The notes beneath the pieces are model-generated. The model had not been told where the DNA came from and searched no databases. It worked only from the letters and a program-made list of their open reading frames with translations. DNA of 64,000 nucleotides. Source: Kangiellaceae bacterium (lineage in GTDB: Bacteria; Pseudomonadota; Gammaproteobacteria; Enterobacterales; Kangiellaceae). The first letter of the stretch is position 1. The number at the start of each line of letters is the position of its first letter. The stretch covers positions 1 through 64,000 of the forward strand of contig JAPHTP010000096.1 of NCBI GenBank assembly GCA_026196875.1, written 5' to 3'. Positions 52,551 through 62,327 of this stretch are shown here, piece by piece. The translations under genes and the position numbers were made by a program.

Positions 52551-53320
52551 TCTTTCTGATTAATGACCTTCAACATGGCTTTAAAGGCTTTTGGATTAGC
52601 GGCTAATATGGAGTCGCTTTCTTGATAATTGGGATTTCCACTGATGTCGGAAACCATTCCGCCTGCTTCTTTGACCAATAAACTACCAGCTGCAGTATCC
52701 CATTCGCTTAAGCCAAACTCCCAAAAACCATCAAATCTGCCCGCCGCTACGTAAGCCAAGTCGAGCGCGGCAGAGCCAGCTCTCCGCATATCAGAGCAGT
52801 GAGGGAAAAGTTTGCTGAAAATGGTCAAATATCTGTCTAGCATCGGCTTGTTTCTAAAAGGGAAACCGGTTGCAATTAGGCTGTGCTCAAGTCCTTTGGT
52901 TTCGCTTACCCGAATTCTTTTACCATTAAATTGGGCGCCACGGCCGCGTACAGCGGTAAAGAGTTCTTCTCTAATAGGGTCGTAAACTACGCCGATTTCG
53001 GTTCGGCCTTTGTATTTGCAGGCGATAGAAATTGCCCAGTGAGGGACCTTTCGAATGAAATTTGTGGTGCCGTCAATAGGATCAATTACCCATTGGTACT
53101 CGCTAGAGCCACTTGAACCTGATTCTTCGCCTAAAAAAGAGTGGTCCGCGTATGAGTGAGAAATGGTATCAATGATGAGTTGTTCGGCACCTTGATCAAC
53201 ATTGGTAACATAGTCGTGTTGAGATTTGCTTTCAACAGAACGGATTTTGTCTGATTCACGAATAATATAATCGCCTGCCTTACGAGCAGCACGAACAGCA
53301 ATAGTCAGAAATGCCTGCAT
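52547..53320 (-). CDS. suhB: Inositol monophosphatase family protein SuhB
   Basis: A 257-residue Mg-dependent phosphatase. GEESGSSG, WVIDPIDGTTNFIRKVPHW (metal ligands DPIDGT) and the C-terminal SEWDTAAGSLLVKEAGG are the motifs of the family. In E. coli SuhB hydrolyses inositol-1-phosphate and also joins rRNA antitermination complexes. It lies upstream of iscR on the same strand, as in E. coli where trmJ separates the two; trmJ is missing here. Confidence 0.94.
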   Translation of the reverse strand: MQAFLTIAVRAARKAGDYIIRESDKIRSVESKSQHDYVTNVDQGAEQLIIDTISHSYADHSFLGEESGSSGSSEYQWVIDPIDGTTNFIRKVPHWAISIACKYKGRTEIGVVYDPIREELFTAVRGRGAQFNGKRIRVSETKGLEHSLIATGFPFRNKPMLDRYLTIFSKLFPHCSDMRRAGSAALDLAYVAAGRFDGFWEFGLSEWDTAAGSLLVKEAGGMVSDISGNPNYQESDSILAANPKAFKAMLKVINQKD

Positions 53321-53606
53321 AGTCTAAAGATACCTAAATTGTTTAATAGCGATATAGCGCACGAGGACAGTCAAAATTTAGTCCAAGGTCTAAGCGGGCG
53401 CAAGTATAGCCGAAATGTGCTAGGGATAAAACTGTTATAAAGAATTATATCGGTTGATCCAGGTCTATTCCGATGAGAATAGTTATTAACTAATTGTGGG
53501 CTAATGTTGTATCCTAATTGCATTTAGTTCAGGAGTACTTTGTGTACTGGTTTTCTCCATTAGAATCAAAGTGTTCCAGGGCTTAATTATTCTGCCAGGA
53601 GTCAAA

Positions 53607-54107
53607 ATGACCAAATTGAATATTGCCGTGCTAACAGTTTCTGACACCCGCGATGAGTCGACTGATAAGTCGGGGGCCTATTTAATCGAGGGTGTTAAAA
53701 CGGAGGGGCATACGCTTGCCCAAAGAGAGATTGTTAAGGACGATATTTACCAAATTAGGGCGGTTGCTTCTCGTTGGATCGCCAATTCTAGCGTTAACGT
53801 TATCTTAATAACCGGAGGCACCGGTTTTTACGGTCGTGATTCGACCCCCGAAGCGATGACGCCTCTTTTCGACAAGAATATGGAAGGGTTTGGGGAGTTA
53901 TTCAGGCAAGTATCTTTTGAAGAAATAGGTTCTTCCACTATTCAGAGCAGGGCTATTGGAGGTTTTGCGAATAATACCGTCATTTTTTGTATGCCGGGTT
54001 CAACCAATGCTTGTAAGACTGGTTGGGAAAAAGTGATCAGGCAACAACTCGATGCTGATTTTAAACCCTGTAACTTTGTCAAACTGATTACTACTGGTAT
54101 TCATTAG
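53607..54107 (+). CDS. moaB: Molybdenum cofactor biosynthesis protein MoaB
   Basis: A 166-residue MoaB/Mog-type protein. KLNIAVLTVSDTRDESTDKSGAYLI opens it, VNVILITGGTGFYGRDSTPEAM is the molybdopterin-binding signature, and FCMPGSTNACKTGWEKVI ends it. It adenylates molybdopterin or is a scaffold in that step. The ATG at 53607 has a CAGGAG site; the frame extends to 53571. No other moa genes are nearby. Confidence 0.94.
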   Translation: MTKLNIAVLTVSDTRDESTDKSGAYLIEGVKTEGHTLAQREIVKDDIYQIRAVASRWIANSSVNVILITGGTGFYGRDSTPEAMTPLFDKNMEGFGELFRQVSFEEIGSSTIQSRAIGGFANNTVIFCMPGSTNACKTGWEKVIRQQLDADFKPCNFVKLITTGIH

Positions 54108-54147
54108 TAAGCCTTTTAATCAATCTCACTGACAAAATTAAATTTGG

Positions 54148-54180
54148 TTCCGGTCAAAAGATAAGTTAAATTGGCCGGAA
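54148..54180 (+). terminator. Possible terminator after moaB
   Basis: TTCCGGTC at 54148-54155 pairs with GGCCGGAA at 54173-54180 (one G-U pair), loop 17 bases, followed by TTAGTTTCTATTTT. A weak terminator at best; it lies just ahead of the next start codon. Confidence 0.4.
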
Positions 54181-54204
54181 TTAGTTTCTATTTTGGATAT
54201 AACA

Positions 54205-55953
54205 ATGAGAATAAAGGTTCTAATCGCCAGTTTGTTGGCGATTGTCGTTTCATCTATTGCTCAAGCTTCGCCCTCACAAGATTTACAACGCCTATTTGAT
54301 AAAGAGTGGCAAGCAAGGATAGATCGAAGCCCGTTACTAGCAACTCGTATGGGACAGCACCAATATGATCATCTTTTGATGGATGTCTCAGAATTAGCCT
54401 ATGCCAGTTGGGCAAAAAAGACTAAGTCTTTCCTCAAGGAGCTGGATTCTATCCCTTTCGAACAACTGTCCAACGAGGATCAAATCAATTATCAAATTTT
54501 TAAGAGTCAGTTAAAGAGGAGACTCTCACAAAACAAGTTCAAAACTTATCAAATTCCTTTCTTATCTGATTCAGGCTTTCATACTGAGGTGATGTGGCTA
54601 AACAATCACTACAGACTGAAGAACCTAAAGGACTATCAAAACTACTTGCAGCGTCTGGAAGCTATTCCTGTTTTCTTTCAACAGAATATAGATAACATGA
54701 ATAAGGGGCTCGCAAGAGGTTTCTCTATGCCCAAAGTGGTTATGATTGGTTTTACTGATGTGATTAAAAACGCCTATAAAATAAAAGTGGAAGATAGTTC
54801 TTTATATGAACCCTTTAAAAGTTACCCTAGTTCTTTTTCCGAAAAAGAAAAGCAGCATTTAACGAAAAAAGCAAAGTCAGTAATTAAAAATAAGGTGTTT
54901 GCAGCGTTTGAGAAAGTTGATAAGTACTTTGAGACTGAATATATACCTAATACAAAAATATCTCTTGGGGCAGCTGACTTTCCGGACGGAATTGCTTACT
55001 ACCAGTCACAGGTTGAGCACTATACTACGCTAGATTTGAGTGCCGAAGAAATTCATCAAATTGGACTTGGTGAAGTCGCGAGAATTCGCAATGAAATGGA
55101 GGAAGTAATAGCTGCGTTAAAATTTGAAGGCAATTTCAAGGATTTTTTAAAGTTTTTACGCGAGTCACCACAGTTTTATGCAAAAACACCGGAAGAGCTA
55201 TTAAAGGAAGCCGCATATATTTCTAAAAAAATGGATGGTAAATTGCCTAAATTATTTACTCATCTGCCGCGGCAACCCTATGCGGTTGAGCCAGTACCGG
55301 ATGCCATTGCACCTAAATACACTACTGGTCGATATGTTTCGGCACCACTAGAAAGCGAACGTCCGGGAGTTTACTGGGTTAACACCTATGCGCTCGATAA
55401 ACGCCCACTATATGTACTCGAAGCGCTGACTTTACATGAGGCTGTTCCCGGTCATCACTTACAGCATGCCCTTAACTATGAGTTAGAAAATCTTCCAAAT
55501 TTTAGGCGCTACTCATACATTTCTGCCTTCGGTGAAGGTTGGGGACTGTATAGCGAACGTCTTGGACTAGAAGTTGGTTTTTATCAGGACCACTACAGTA
55601 ATTTTGGCCGGTTAACATATGAGATGTGGCGTGCTGCAAGGCTTGTTATCGATACCGGTATACATGTAAAAGGTTGGACGAGAGAAAAGGCAATCAAGTT
55701 ATTGGAGGAGAACTCGGCGCTTTCAACGCATAATATTCGAACCGAAGTCGATCGCTATATCAGTTGGCCTGGCCAAGCCTTGTCCTATAAGCTAGGCGAA
55801 ATTAAAATTCGTGAGTTAAGAAGCAAAGCAGAAGAGTCTCTAGGAGATAAGTTTGATGTTCGTAAATTTCATGATGCAATCTTGAAGAATGGCTCAATTC
55901 CATTGGGTGTACTTGAGCAGCAGATTAACCAGTTTATTGAATCCAGTCGTTAA
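54205..55953 (+). CDS. DUF885 family exported zinc metallopeptidase-like protein
   Basis: A 582-residue protein from the ATG at 54205, with a Sec signal peptide of about 22 residues (MRIKVLIASLLAIVVSSIAQA). LTLHEAVPGHHLQHAL near residue 415 is the HExxxGH metal site of the DUF885 family, and EGWGLYSERLGLE supplies the third ligand Glu. The length and the RYISWPGQALSYKLGEIKIRELR segment fit the family. The enzymes are thought to be periplasmic or secreted peptidases; the substrate is unknown. Confidence 0.88.
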   Translation: MRIKVLIASLLAIVVSSIAQASPSQDLQRLFDKEWQARIDRSPLLATRMGQHQYDHLLMDVSELAYASWAKKTKSFLKELDSIPFEQLSNEDQINYQIFKSQLKRRLSQNKFKTYQIPFLSDSGFHTEVMWLNNHYRLKNLKDYQNYLQRLEAIPVFFQQNIDNMNKGLARGFSMPKVVMIGFTDVIKNAYKIKVEDSSLYEPFKSYPSSFSEKEKQHLTKKAKSVIKNKVFAAFEKVDKYFETEYIPNTKISLGAADFPDGIAYYQSQVEHYTTLDLSAEEIHQIGLGEVARIRNEMEEVIAALKFEGNFKDFLKFLRESPQFYAKTPEELLKEAAYISKKMDGKLPKLFTHLPRQPYAVEPVPDAIAPKYTTGRYVSAPLESERPGVYWVNTYALDKRPLYVLEALTLHEAVPGHHLQHALNYELENLPNFRRYSYISAFGEGWGLYSERLGLEVGFYQDHYSNFGRLTYEMWRAARLVIDTGIHVKGWTREKAIKLLEENSALSTHNIRTEVDRYISWPGQALSYKLGEIKIRELRSKAEESLGDKFDVRKFHDAILKNGSIPLGVLEQQINQFIESSR

Positions 55954-55983
55954 TTACTCATAATGTATAAAGATTAACGAAAT

Positions 55984-56011
55984 AAAAAAGCCGACAATTG
56001 TCGGCTTTTTT
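55984..56011. terminator. Strong bidirectional intrinsic terminator
   Basis: AAAAAAGCCGACA (from about 55985) and TGTCGGCTTTTTT form a 13-bp perfect stem with almost no loop, between the convergent DUF885 and HD-GYP genes. T runs lie on both sides. Confidence 0.9.
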
Positions 56012-56054
56012 ATATGTAGTCGGAAAACGAAACTAATTTAATGTATTTTGAAGT

Positions 56055-57359
56055 CTAAGCTCTAAGGAAAGAGAACCAGCCGCTTCCTCCAAACAGTCTT
56101 TCATGTAAATCGTCGCCATTGATATCCATACTTGTGCTTTTGAGGCTCTTATCGATTTGTAGCGGTAACCCAAATTCGTCAGTCGGATCTTTAGCAAGAT
56201 TGACAACTTGAGGTTTTTCGAGAGAATTGTTTAAACCATCTCTAATAATTGCTACTCGCGGCCTTAAGCGAGATTTTTCAGGTTGTTCAACAATGACTCC
56301 AATCGAATTATTGGTCAATTTTACCAGACTACCAGTAGGGTAGATGCCAACAGCTTGAATGAATTGTTCTACGAGCTCAATTTGAAATAATTGCCCGCGC
56401 TCTGAATAAAGATGAGAAATAGCTTCCACTGGCGTCAGCGCTTCTTGCTGGCCATAAGGGTTGATAATGCTTTCATAGTATTCGGCGATACTGGCGATTC
56501 TCGCAAGAAACGGGATGCGGTTACCAACTAATTGCCTTGGGTAACCGGAACCATCGTTTCGTTCGCAGTAGGCAGATAAGATATAGTTGACCTGATGGCT
56601 CGATGAAAACATCTTTTGTGTTTCTTCAAGTGTTAGAGAAACATGCTCTTGGTACTCTTGCCTTTCTGACTCAGAATGTTGGCTAAACAAAAGTTCTTTT
56701 GGTAACTTTGATTTCCCGATGGGGGCTAATAATAGTGCAGTACCGATATCTCTAAGATCAACTTTTGAAAGGCCAAGGTGGCGCGCAAAAATAATCCCCC
56801 AAACAGCGCTTCTTACGGCCTGCTGATGTAAAGTTTCATTATTGCTACTAATTCGGCAAAGCCAAGCCAACGCATTCGGATTGTTGACGATGCTTTTAAC
56901 CATCGAATTCGATGCAGAGCGGAATTCATTAATATTGACGAACCCATGTTGCTCCATATTGCGGTAGGCTACCGCCATTTGAGTGGTCACTTGCTCAAAC
57001 ATCTGCGAAGCAAATTTTACTTCTTTCTTCAGCTTAGTCGTAATAGGGTATTCTTGGACGCGTGGTTTAAATCGTGCTTTCTCGGACATTAAGCGAGCTT
57101 TTTTCGGATCAATTTGCTCGCCTGCCTGGTCACCTTTTGCTGACGTAACCAGCAACTTCGCCGATACGTCAACTTTACTCAAAAAGCGATCAACAAAAAC
57201 TTTGTTGCAATAATGCGCTAAAAGGTCCAGCTCGTCTTGCTTGGTAATATAGAAGCCCTGAATTGGGAAAGGAGTTTGCACCCAAGGTACGTCTAATCGA
57301 GACACATACATGCCTATCTCGAGATTTTGTACCGGAATTTCCTGCGTAGTAAGGTGCAT
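56055..57359 (-). CDS. DUF3391 + degenerate HD-GYP domain protein
   Basis: A 434-residue protein. Residues 5-130 are a DUF3391 domain. The HD-GYP fold spans about 165-340: the segment that is normally LLHDIGK reads LLAPIGK (A212-P213), and the HH(E) of HHERxDGxGYP reads YCERNDGSGYP (264-274). The GYP triad is intact but the metal-binding His and Asp are lost, so hydrolysis of cyclic di-GMP is unlikely. It could still bind a ligand or partner. The C-terminus ends in a PilZ-unlike short tail. Family call is secure; activity loss is inferred. Confidence 0.85.
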   Translation of the reverse strand: MHLTTQEIPVQNLEIGMYVSRLDVPWVQTPFPIQGFYITKQDELDLLAHYCNKVFVDRFLSKVDVSAKLLVTSAKGDQAGEQIDPKKARLMSEKARFKPRVQEYPITTKLKKEVKFASQMFEQVTTQMAVAYRNMEQHGFVNINEFRSASNSMVKSIVNNPNALAWLCRISSNNETLHQQAVRSAVWGIIFARHLGLSKVDLRDIGTALLLAPIGKSKLPKELLFSQHSESERQEYQEHVSLTLEETQKMFSSSHQVNYILSAYCERNDGSGYPRQLVGNRIPFLARIASIAEYYESIINPYGQQEALTPVEAISHLYSERGQLFQIELVEQFIQAVGIYPTGSLVKLTNNSIGVIVEQPEKSRLRPRVAIIRDGLNNSLEKPQVVNLAKDPTDEFGLPLQIDKSLKSTSMDINGDDLHERLFGGSGWFSFLRA

Positions 57360-57743
57360 TAACGGGGCCTCAAACCTTTATTGTATTTTGTCCCGAACAA
57401 CAAATACATTCTTAAAGTGTATTCTAAAGAATAGCTAATTGCTTCTAAAATAGCTGGAACAGCATCACATTTTTTTATTTCGTTTTCAATCATTTATACA
57501 AATAAGCCGATGCTTTTTTTATCACTTTAAGAGATTGTTTTCATAGTGTTAAAATTATTATCAAATAACAGGCGATTAGTTATCTAGTGATGTTCTCATA
57601 AAATACACATTCATATCAATAAGATATGGTTAGTTTTTAACCTTGTTTATAGGTGGTTTAAGGTTTGAAAAATCGGGAGCAAGATTTCTATAATTAGTAT
57701 TATTTGAGCGTATAGCCTGATTTCATTTTTTAGTGGTAGTTAA
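57360..57743. other. 384-base divergent intergenic region
   Basis: AT-rich and without any supported gene. It must contain the promoters of the HD-GYP gene (minus) and the acyltransferase gene (plus). I see no clear hexamer pair. Confidence 0.5.
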
Positions 57744-58430
57744 ATGGGCCGTTTTGTTAGTTATTTAATGTTAAGTTCAGTCAAATTTTTGTCGAGTGTT
57801 TTTTATCGCTACGACATAACTTGGCTTAATACAAATAAGCGAAATGTCGACTGGGATAACATACGGCTAATCGTATTTTTAAATCATACTAGCCTGTATG
57901 AACCGATTTTCATTCGTGTTGCTCCAAATCGATTTTTATGGAGAATCTCTCGGAATTTAGTTGTTCCAGGAGCAGATATCACCATGAATCGCCCTGTGGT
58001 TGGTCGTTTTTTTAAGTTTTTGTTGCCAGGTTTAGTTTCCATTACCCGTAAAAAGGATTTTTCATGGCGGTATTTCTTAGAGAAGATCAGTCCTAAATCT
58101 ATAGTTGCGATCTTGCCTGAAGGAAGAATGAAACGGAAAGATGGTTTGGACAAATATGGTAAACCTATGACAGTAAGGGGCGGAATTGCTGATATTCTGG
58201 AGGGCTTAGACCATGGAAAGGCCTTGTTTGTTTATAGTGGCGGTTTGCACCATGTTCAGGCACCAGGGGAGAAGCTTCCAAAGTTGTTCAAGAAAGTAAA
58301 AGTCAATTTAGAGTTACTTCCGATAAGTAGCTACAAGCAGAGCCTGGTCGATTCTCCTTTATGTAATTTCAAGAGAAACTTAATGGAAGATCTAAATAAG
58401 CGACTTAAAACTTTGATTCCAAAGGAATAA
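57744..58430 (+). CDS. PlsC-like 1-acyl-glycerol-phosphate acyltransferase family protein
   Basis: A 228-residue protein with the PlsC plan: an N-terminal hydrophobic stretch, FLNHTSLYEP (H48-x4-E53 in the place of the HX4D motif), and ILPEGRMKRKDG (the FPEGTRS-like motif at 124-132). GWRYFLEKISPKSIV-like segments lie between them. Family members transfer acyl chains to lysophospholipids or other acceptors in the membrane. The Asp-to-Glu change in HX4D is unusual. It stands alone, downstream of a 384-base gap. Confidence 0.75.
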   Translation: MGRFVSYLMLSSVKFLSSVFYRYDITWLNTNKRNVDWDNIRLIVFLNHTSLYEPIFIRVAPNRFLWRISRNLVVPGADITMNRPVVGRFFKFLLPGLVSITRKKDFSWRYFLEKISPKSIVAILPEGRMKRKDGLDKYGKPMTVRGGIADILEGLDHGKALFVYSGGLHHVQAPGEKLPKLFKKVKVNLELLPISSYKQSLVDSPLCNFKRNLMEDLNKRLKTLIPKE

Positions 58431-58594
58431 TAATAAAAGCTAATAGCAAGTTAGCTATCAACAAACCGTAAAATAAAAATAGTTATTTATTCAGACATTG
58501 GCTGCTAGAATTGCGCCAGTAAGAGTTCTCTTCTAGTAATAGAAAGGAGAGCCTTGTTGTTTCTAGTTAGGCTGATAATCTGGGATAGAACATT

Positions 58595-59803
58595 TTGGAT
58601 AATACTTCCGAGGAAATAGGCGCTACTTCAATCCAAGGGGTTAAACTAGCAATTTTCAGCATGCCTTTTAGACCCTTTTTCCTAGCTGCGGGCCTGTTTT
58701 CATTTTTGGCAGTATTAATATGGGCAATGTTCTGGCATGGGTACATCGCGATTACGCCCCACAATGGAATGGTTTGGTGGCATGGCCACGAAATGATATT
58801 CGGTTTTGCCGGTGCTGTTTTGGTTGGATTTTTACTTACCGCTGCTAAAAATTGGACTGGTTTGCCGACGGTAAGTGGAATTAAGCTAATTACGCTGTTT
58901 TCTTTCTGGCTTTTAGCACGCATTTTATTTCTTTTCCCCGGAGAAGAAATTTTCTATTTGGCGTTCATTTCTGAAACTCTGTTTTGGCTAAGTGCGACCT
59001 ACCTTTATCTTCATATGATTGTTAAGAAAAAAATGTGGCGTAACGCTATATTCGGATTGGTGTTGTGTTTCTTATGCGCACTTAGTTTAACAAGTAGCGG
59101 TTTCTTCTATGTAGCTCAGAGCTTCAATACTTTTCACGGTGCTATTGGATTTTTTGCGTTGGTTATTACCGTAATTGGTGGACGTATAATTCCATTTTTC
59201 ACCGCTTCAGCTACGCGGACTCCAGAAGCGGAACCACCAAAAATTATTGAACTAAGTATCCTTGGTTTGACTTTGGTTTGGCTTACTTTAACCATCATAT
59301 TGGGGATCAGCGAGGTGTCGATTTATGTGGCAGTCGTGAGCGTACTTTTGTCCGTTTTAAATCTGATAAGATTGTTTTGTTGGCCGGTCAAATTGGTCGT
59401 CACTAACCCCATGTTGTGGTCTCTATATGTCGGTTACTTATTGCTGGCTTGCGGACAGCTAGCACTTTCAATGTATCATTTTGAAGTAATCCAAAACCTC
59501 TCAGCAGCCATTCATTTTATCACTATTGGCTCTATTGGGTTGATGATCATAAGTATGATTTCGAGAGTAAGTTTAGGCCATACAGGTCGAAAAATTTTAG
59601 CTTCTAACACATTAATAGCGGGATTCATTCTGGTAATATTGGCCGTCCTAATTCGGGGTTTTGTACCAATTCTAGGATTGAACCAGTGGTTGATTCAAAG
59701 CTATCAATTATCCGCCTATTTGTGGTGTGCAGCTTTCGGTTTGTGGTTTTTTCTATTTGCGAAGGTATTGCTGTCGCAAAGAGCGGATGGAAAAAGCGGT
59801 TAA
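58595..59803 (+). CDS. nnrS: NnrS family heme/copper protein
   Basis: A 402-residue membrane protein with about twelve helices. FSMPFRPFFLAAGLFSF near the N-terminus, WWHGHEMIFGFAGAVLVGFLLTAAKNWTG (about 66-94) and VIGGRIIPFFTASATRTP are hallmark NnrS segments. NnrS relieves nitric oxide stress on metabolism in known cases. The TTG at 58595 is the likely start (GGGA upstream); the first ATG would drop 22 residues. No nor or nir genes are close, but Fe-S and oxidase genes elsewhere in the window would profit from NO defence. Confidence 0.9.
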   Translation: MDNTSEEIGATSIQGVKLAIFSMPFRPFFLAAGLFSFLAVLIWAMFWHGYIAITPHNGMVWWHGHEMIFGFAGAVLVGFLLTAAKNWTGLPTVSGIKLITLFSFWLLARILFLFPGEEIFYLAFISETLFWLSATYLYLHMIVKKKMWRNAIFGLVLCFLCALSLTSSGFFYVAQSFNTFHGAIGFFALVITVIGGRIIPFFTASATRTPEAEPPKIIELSILGLTLVWLTLTIILGISEVSIYVAVVSVLLSVLNLIRLFCWPVKLVVTNPMLWSLYVGYLLLACGQLALSMYHFEVIQNLSAAIHFITIGSIGLMIISMISRVSLGHTGRKILASNTLIAGFILVILAVLIRGFVPILGLNQWLIQSYQLSAYLWCAAFGLWFFLFAKVLLSQRADGKSG

Positions 59804-59867
59804 TCCATTTTGAATTAGTGGGACGCTTAGTTATTTAATAAGCTACTCAGAAGAGCAATAAACTAAA

Positions 59868-60854
59868 TCAGTTTTCGGCAATAATGATAGCTCTTTTGGG
59901 GGCTGGGTATCCTTCTACCGTTTTATTGACGTCATTTGGATCTAGATAGTTTTCCAAGGAATGGAAATGCATCCATTCTGTCGCTCTCTGTTCTTCCAAT
60001 GATGTTTGGTTGATGTCAACTGTACGAGTGTTTTTGAATCCACACTTTGACATCCACAGCTCAAGTGCTTTGGCTGATGGTAAGAACCAAACATTTCGCA
60101 TTTGCGCGTAGCGTCCTTTAGGTAACAAAACTTGGTTTTCATCGCCGTCGATAACTAGCGTTTCTAGGATTAATTCACCTTTACGGCCAAGCATGTTTTT
60201 AAGCTCAAGCAGGTGATTCATTGGCGATTTCCGATGGTAAAGTACGCCCATAGAAAATACCGTATCAAAGCCACCGTTAGCCATTTCTTTTGGCATATCT
60301 TCGATACCCAGTGGCAAAAGATGAACGGGTTTTTCACCTATATATTTTTTCAAAACCGAAAACTGCGCTAGAAATTTCTGTGACGGATCGATACCCAAAA
60401 CTAACTTGGCTCCTTCACCCAACATTCTCCAACAGTGGTAGCCATTACCACAACCAACATCAAGGATAGTTCTGTTGTTAAGGCTACTAATATGGGGTAA
60501 AAGCCGATCCCATTTCCAATCGGAACGCCATTCAGTGTCTATGTGAATATCAAAAAGATTAAATGGGCCTTTGCGCCAAGGGTGAAGCGTTTTTAGCTGC
60601 TCGATTAGAGCTGACCTTTGTTGTGAAGTCAGCTGTAATTCTATTTCGCTAGCTTTGCCTACGGAAACGCTATTTTTAAGTTCTACTGTTTTGGTAGAGA
60701 TATCGGGCAGCGAGTCATAAAGCGTTCGCCACTCTTCTAGTTCTCCGTGAGTGTATTCTGAAAACTTTTTTTTGACGGCTTGCTCAAAAAAATCTTGCCA
60801 CTCTCTTACGGGTGTATGTTCTAAGTCTTGTTTAAGCTGACTAAAGTTAATCAT
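59868..60854 (-). CDS. cmoB: tRNA U34 carboxymethyltransferase CmoB
   Basis: A 328-residue SAM-like enzyme that uses carboxy-SAM to turn 5-hydroxyuridine at tRNA position 34 into 5-carboxymethoxyuridine. ILDVGCGNGYHCWRMLGEGA (motif I) and FSMGVLYHRKSPMNHL are the hallmarks. The length is that of E. coli CmoB (323). It lies nine bases after cmoA, as in E. coli. Confidence 0.97.
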   Translation of the reverse strand: MINFSQLKQDLEHTPVREWQDFFEQAVKKKFSEYTHGELEEWRTLYDSLPDISTKTVELKNSVSVGKASEIELQLTSQQRSALIEQLKTLHPWRKGPFNLFDIHIDTEWRSDWKWDRLLPHISSLNNRTILDVGCGNGYHCWRMLGEGAKLVLGIDPSQKFLAQFSVLKKYIGEKPVHLLPLGIEDMPKEMANGGFDTVFSMGVLYHRKSPMNHLLELKNMLGRKGELILETLVIDGDENQVLLPKGRYAQMRNVWFLPSAKALELWMSKCGFKNTRTVDINQTSLEEQRATEWMHFHSLENYLDPNDVNKTVEGYPAPKRAIIIAEN

Positions 60855-60863
60855 TGATTAAAA

Positions 60864-61592
60864 CTACTTTACTGCGATGATAGAAACAAAGTTATAATGT
60901 TGTAGCCAATTAGTTATTGAACTAAAACCAACGTTTTTCAATCGTTGGTGATGAGATTCTATGGTTTCTGGTACTAAGACATTTTCAAGGGCGTTTCTTT
61001 TTTGGCTTATTTCTAACGCACTGTATCCATTTTCCATTTTAAATTCGTGGTGTAGATTAATCATCAATTCATCTAGTGATTGCTCTTCAATCCTAATCTT
61101 TTCCGACAAAATCAATACGGCACCTTCATTCATTCCATCAAATATCGTTTGAAGTAGGGATGCTCTTTCTTCTTGCGCTATAAATTGTAGCGTAAAGTTT
61201 AAGGCGACCATTGATGCATTTTGAATGTCCAATTTGCTGATATCAGCCTCGATTAACTTAATTGGTGTTGAATGCTTAAATGCATCTATGTGATGCTGGC
61301 ATCTCTCAAGCATTGCGGAAGAATTATCTACGCCAATAATTTGTGCGTTATTCGCTGTTATGCCACTACTCATTGCCAAACTGACCGCGCCTAGAGAACA
61401 ACCCAAATCGTAGCAGTTTGAATTATCGGTCACAAAATGAGTGGCCAGTTTAGAGACATTTCTAATAATTGACTGATAACCCGGAACTGAACGAGAAATC
61501 ATATCGGGGAAAACTTCTGCCACGCTTTCGTCGAAACGAAACGGCAGAGGGGACACCGGTTTGGCGAATATATCGTCTTTCTTATTGCTCAC
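60864..61592 (-). CDS. cmoA: Carboxy-SAM synthase CmoA
   Basis: A 242-residue enzyme that makes carboxy-S-adenosylmethionine from SAM and prephenate. FRFDESVAEVFPDMISRSVPGYQ is the N-terminal signature, YDLGCSLGAVSLAM motif I, and the C-terminus is SSITNWLQHYNFVSIIAVK. It forms an operon with cmoB for wobble uridine modification. It starts three bases after pepE ends. Confidence 0.97.
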   Translation of the reverse strand: MSNKKDDIFAKPVSPLPFRFDESVAEVFPDMISRSVPGYQSIIRNVSKLATHFVTDNSNCYDLGCSLGAVSLAMSSGITANNAQIIGVDNSSAMLERCQHHIDAFKHSTPIKLIEADISKLDIQNASMVALNFTLQFIAQEERASLLQTIFDGMNEGAVLILSEKIRIEEQSLDELMINLHHEFKMENGYSALEISQKRNALENVLVPETIESHHQRLKNVGFSSITNWLQHYNFVSIIAVK

Positions 61593-61595
61593 AGA

Positions 61596-62303
61596 CTAAG
61601 CCTTTAATAAATAACTCAGATCAGCATTCGAACTAATCAATTGCTTACCTTCTTGCTTAGTAAAAATAAATCCGTCCTTTTCAGCGACATAAGTTAGTTT
61701 ATCGCCATTTCTCAAAAGGGCTGTACCTTCTGGAATTCCAACCACAACTTTATTTGGATTGACTTCAAGGAACTCACTGATTCTTTGTTCTCGAGTTTCG
61801 CCATTGTGTCCTGGTGGATTGCCATCGATGTAGTGGGGGTTTATTTGGAAAGGAACAAGATTCAGCGCATTAAAACTAGGTGGTTCGATGATTGGCATAT
61901 CATTGGTGGTTCTAATGGTTGGCGCCGCAATATTCGAGCCGGCACTCCAGCCAATATAAGGCGTACCAGAATTTAGTTTAGCGCGGACAGCTTCGATTAG
62001 ATTTTTTTCGTAAAGAGAGTTCAATAGGCAGAATGTGTTGCCACCACCTACCAAAATTGTGTCAGCTTCACGAACAGCTTGAACAGGGTCTGGCATATTA
62101 TGGACTGAGTCAGCGTTAAGACCAATTGATTGTAAGGCCTTGTTGACCATCTCTAAATAAGCGTCAAAGCCGACTGAAATTCCCGCATAGGGAATAAATA
62201 ATAGTCGATGGCGTTCGCCAATGTGATCTTTAATCAATGGTAATGCGTGTTCAAGATATCCCGTGTCATCTACGCGAGAACTACTCAGAAGTAAAAGGTT
62301 CAT
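61596..62303 (-). CDS. pepE: Dipeptidase E (peptidase S51)
   Basis: A 235-residue Ser peptidase that splits Asp-X dipeptides. YIGWSAGSNIAAPTIRTTNDMPI contains the nucleophile Ser in GWSAGS (about residue 120) and NPHYIDG the His region; IVGGGNTFCLLNSL is the family oxyanion/glycine loop. The length is close to E. coli PepE (229). It lies three bases upstream of cmoA on the same strand, so all three are likely one transcript. Confidence 0.95.
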   Translation of the reverse strand: MNLLLLSSSRVDDTGYLEHALPLIKDHIGERHRLLFIPYAGISVGFDAYLEMVNKALQSIGLNADSVHNMPDPVQAVREADTILVGGGNTFCLLNSLYEKNLIEAVRAKLNSGTPYIGWSAGSNIAAPTIRTTNDMPIIEPPSFNALNLVPFQINPHYIDGNPPGHNGETREQRISEFLEVNPNKVVVGIPEGTALLRNGDKLTYVAEKDGFIFTKQEGKQLISSNADLSYLLKA

Positions 62304-62327
62304 GTATTAAAATAATCCGCTTAAAAT

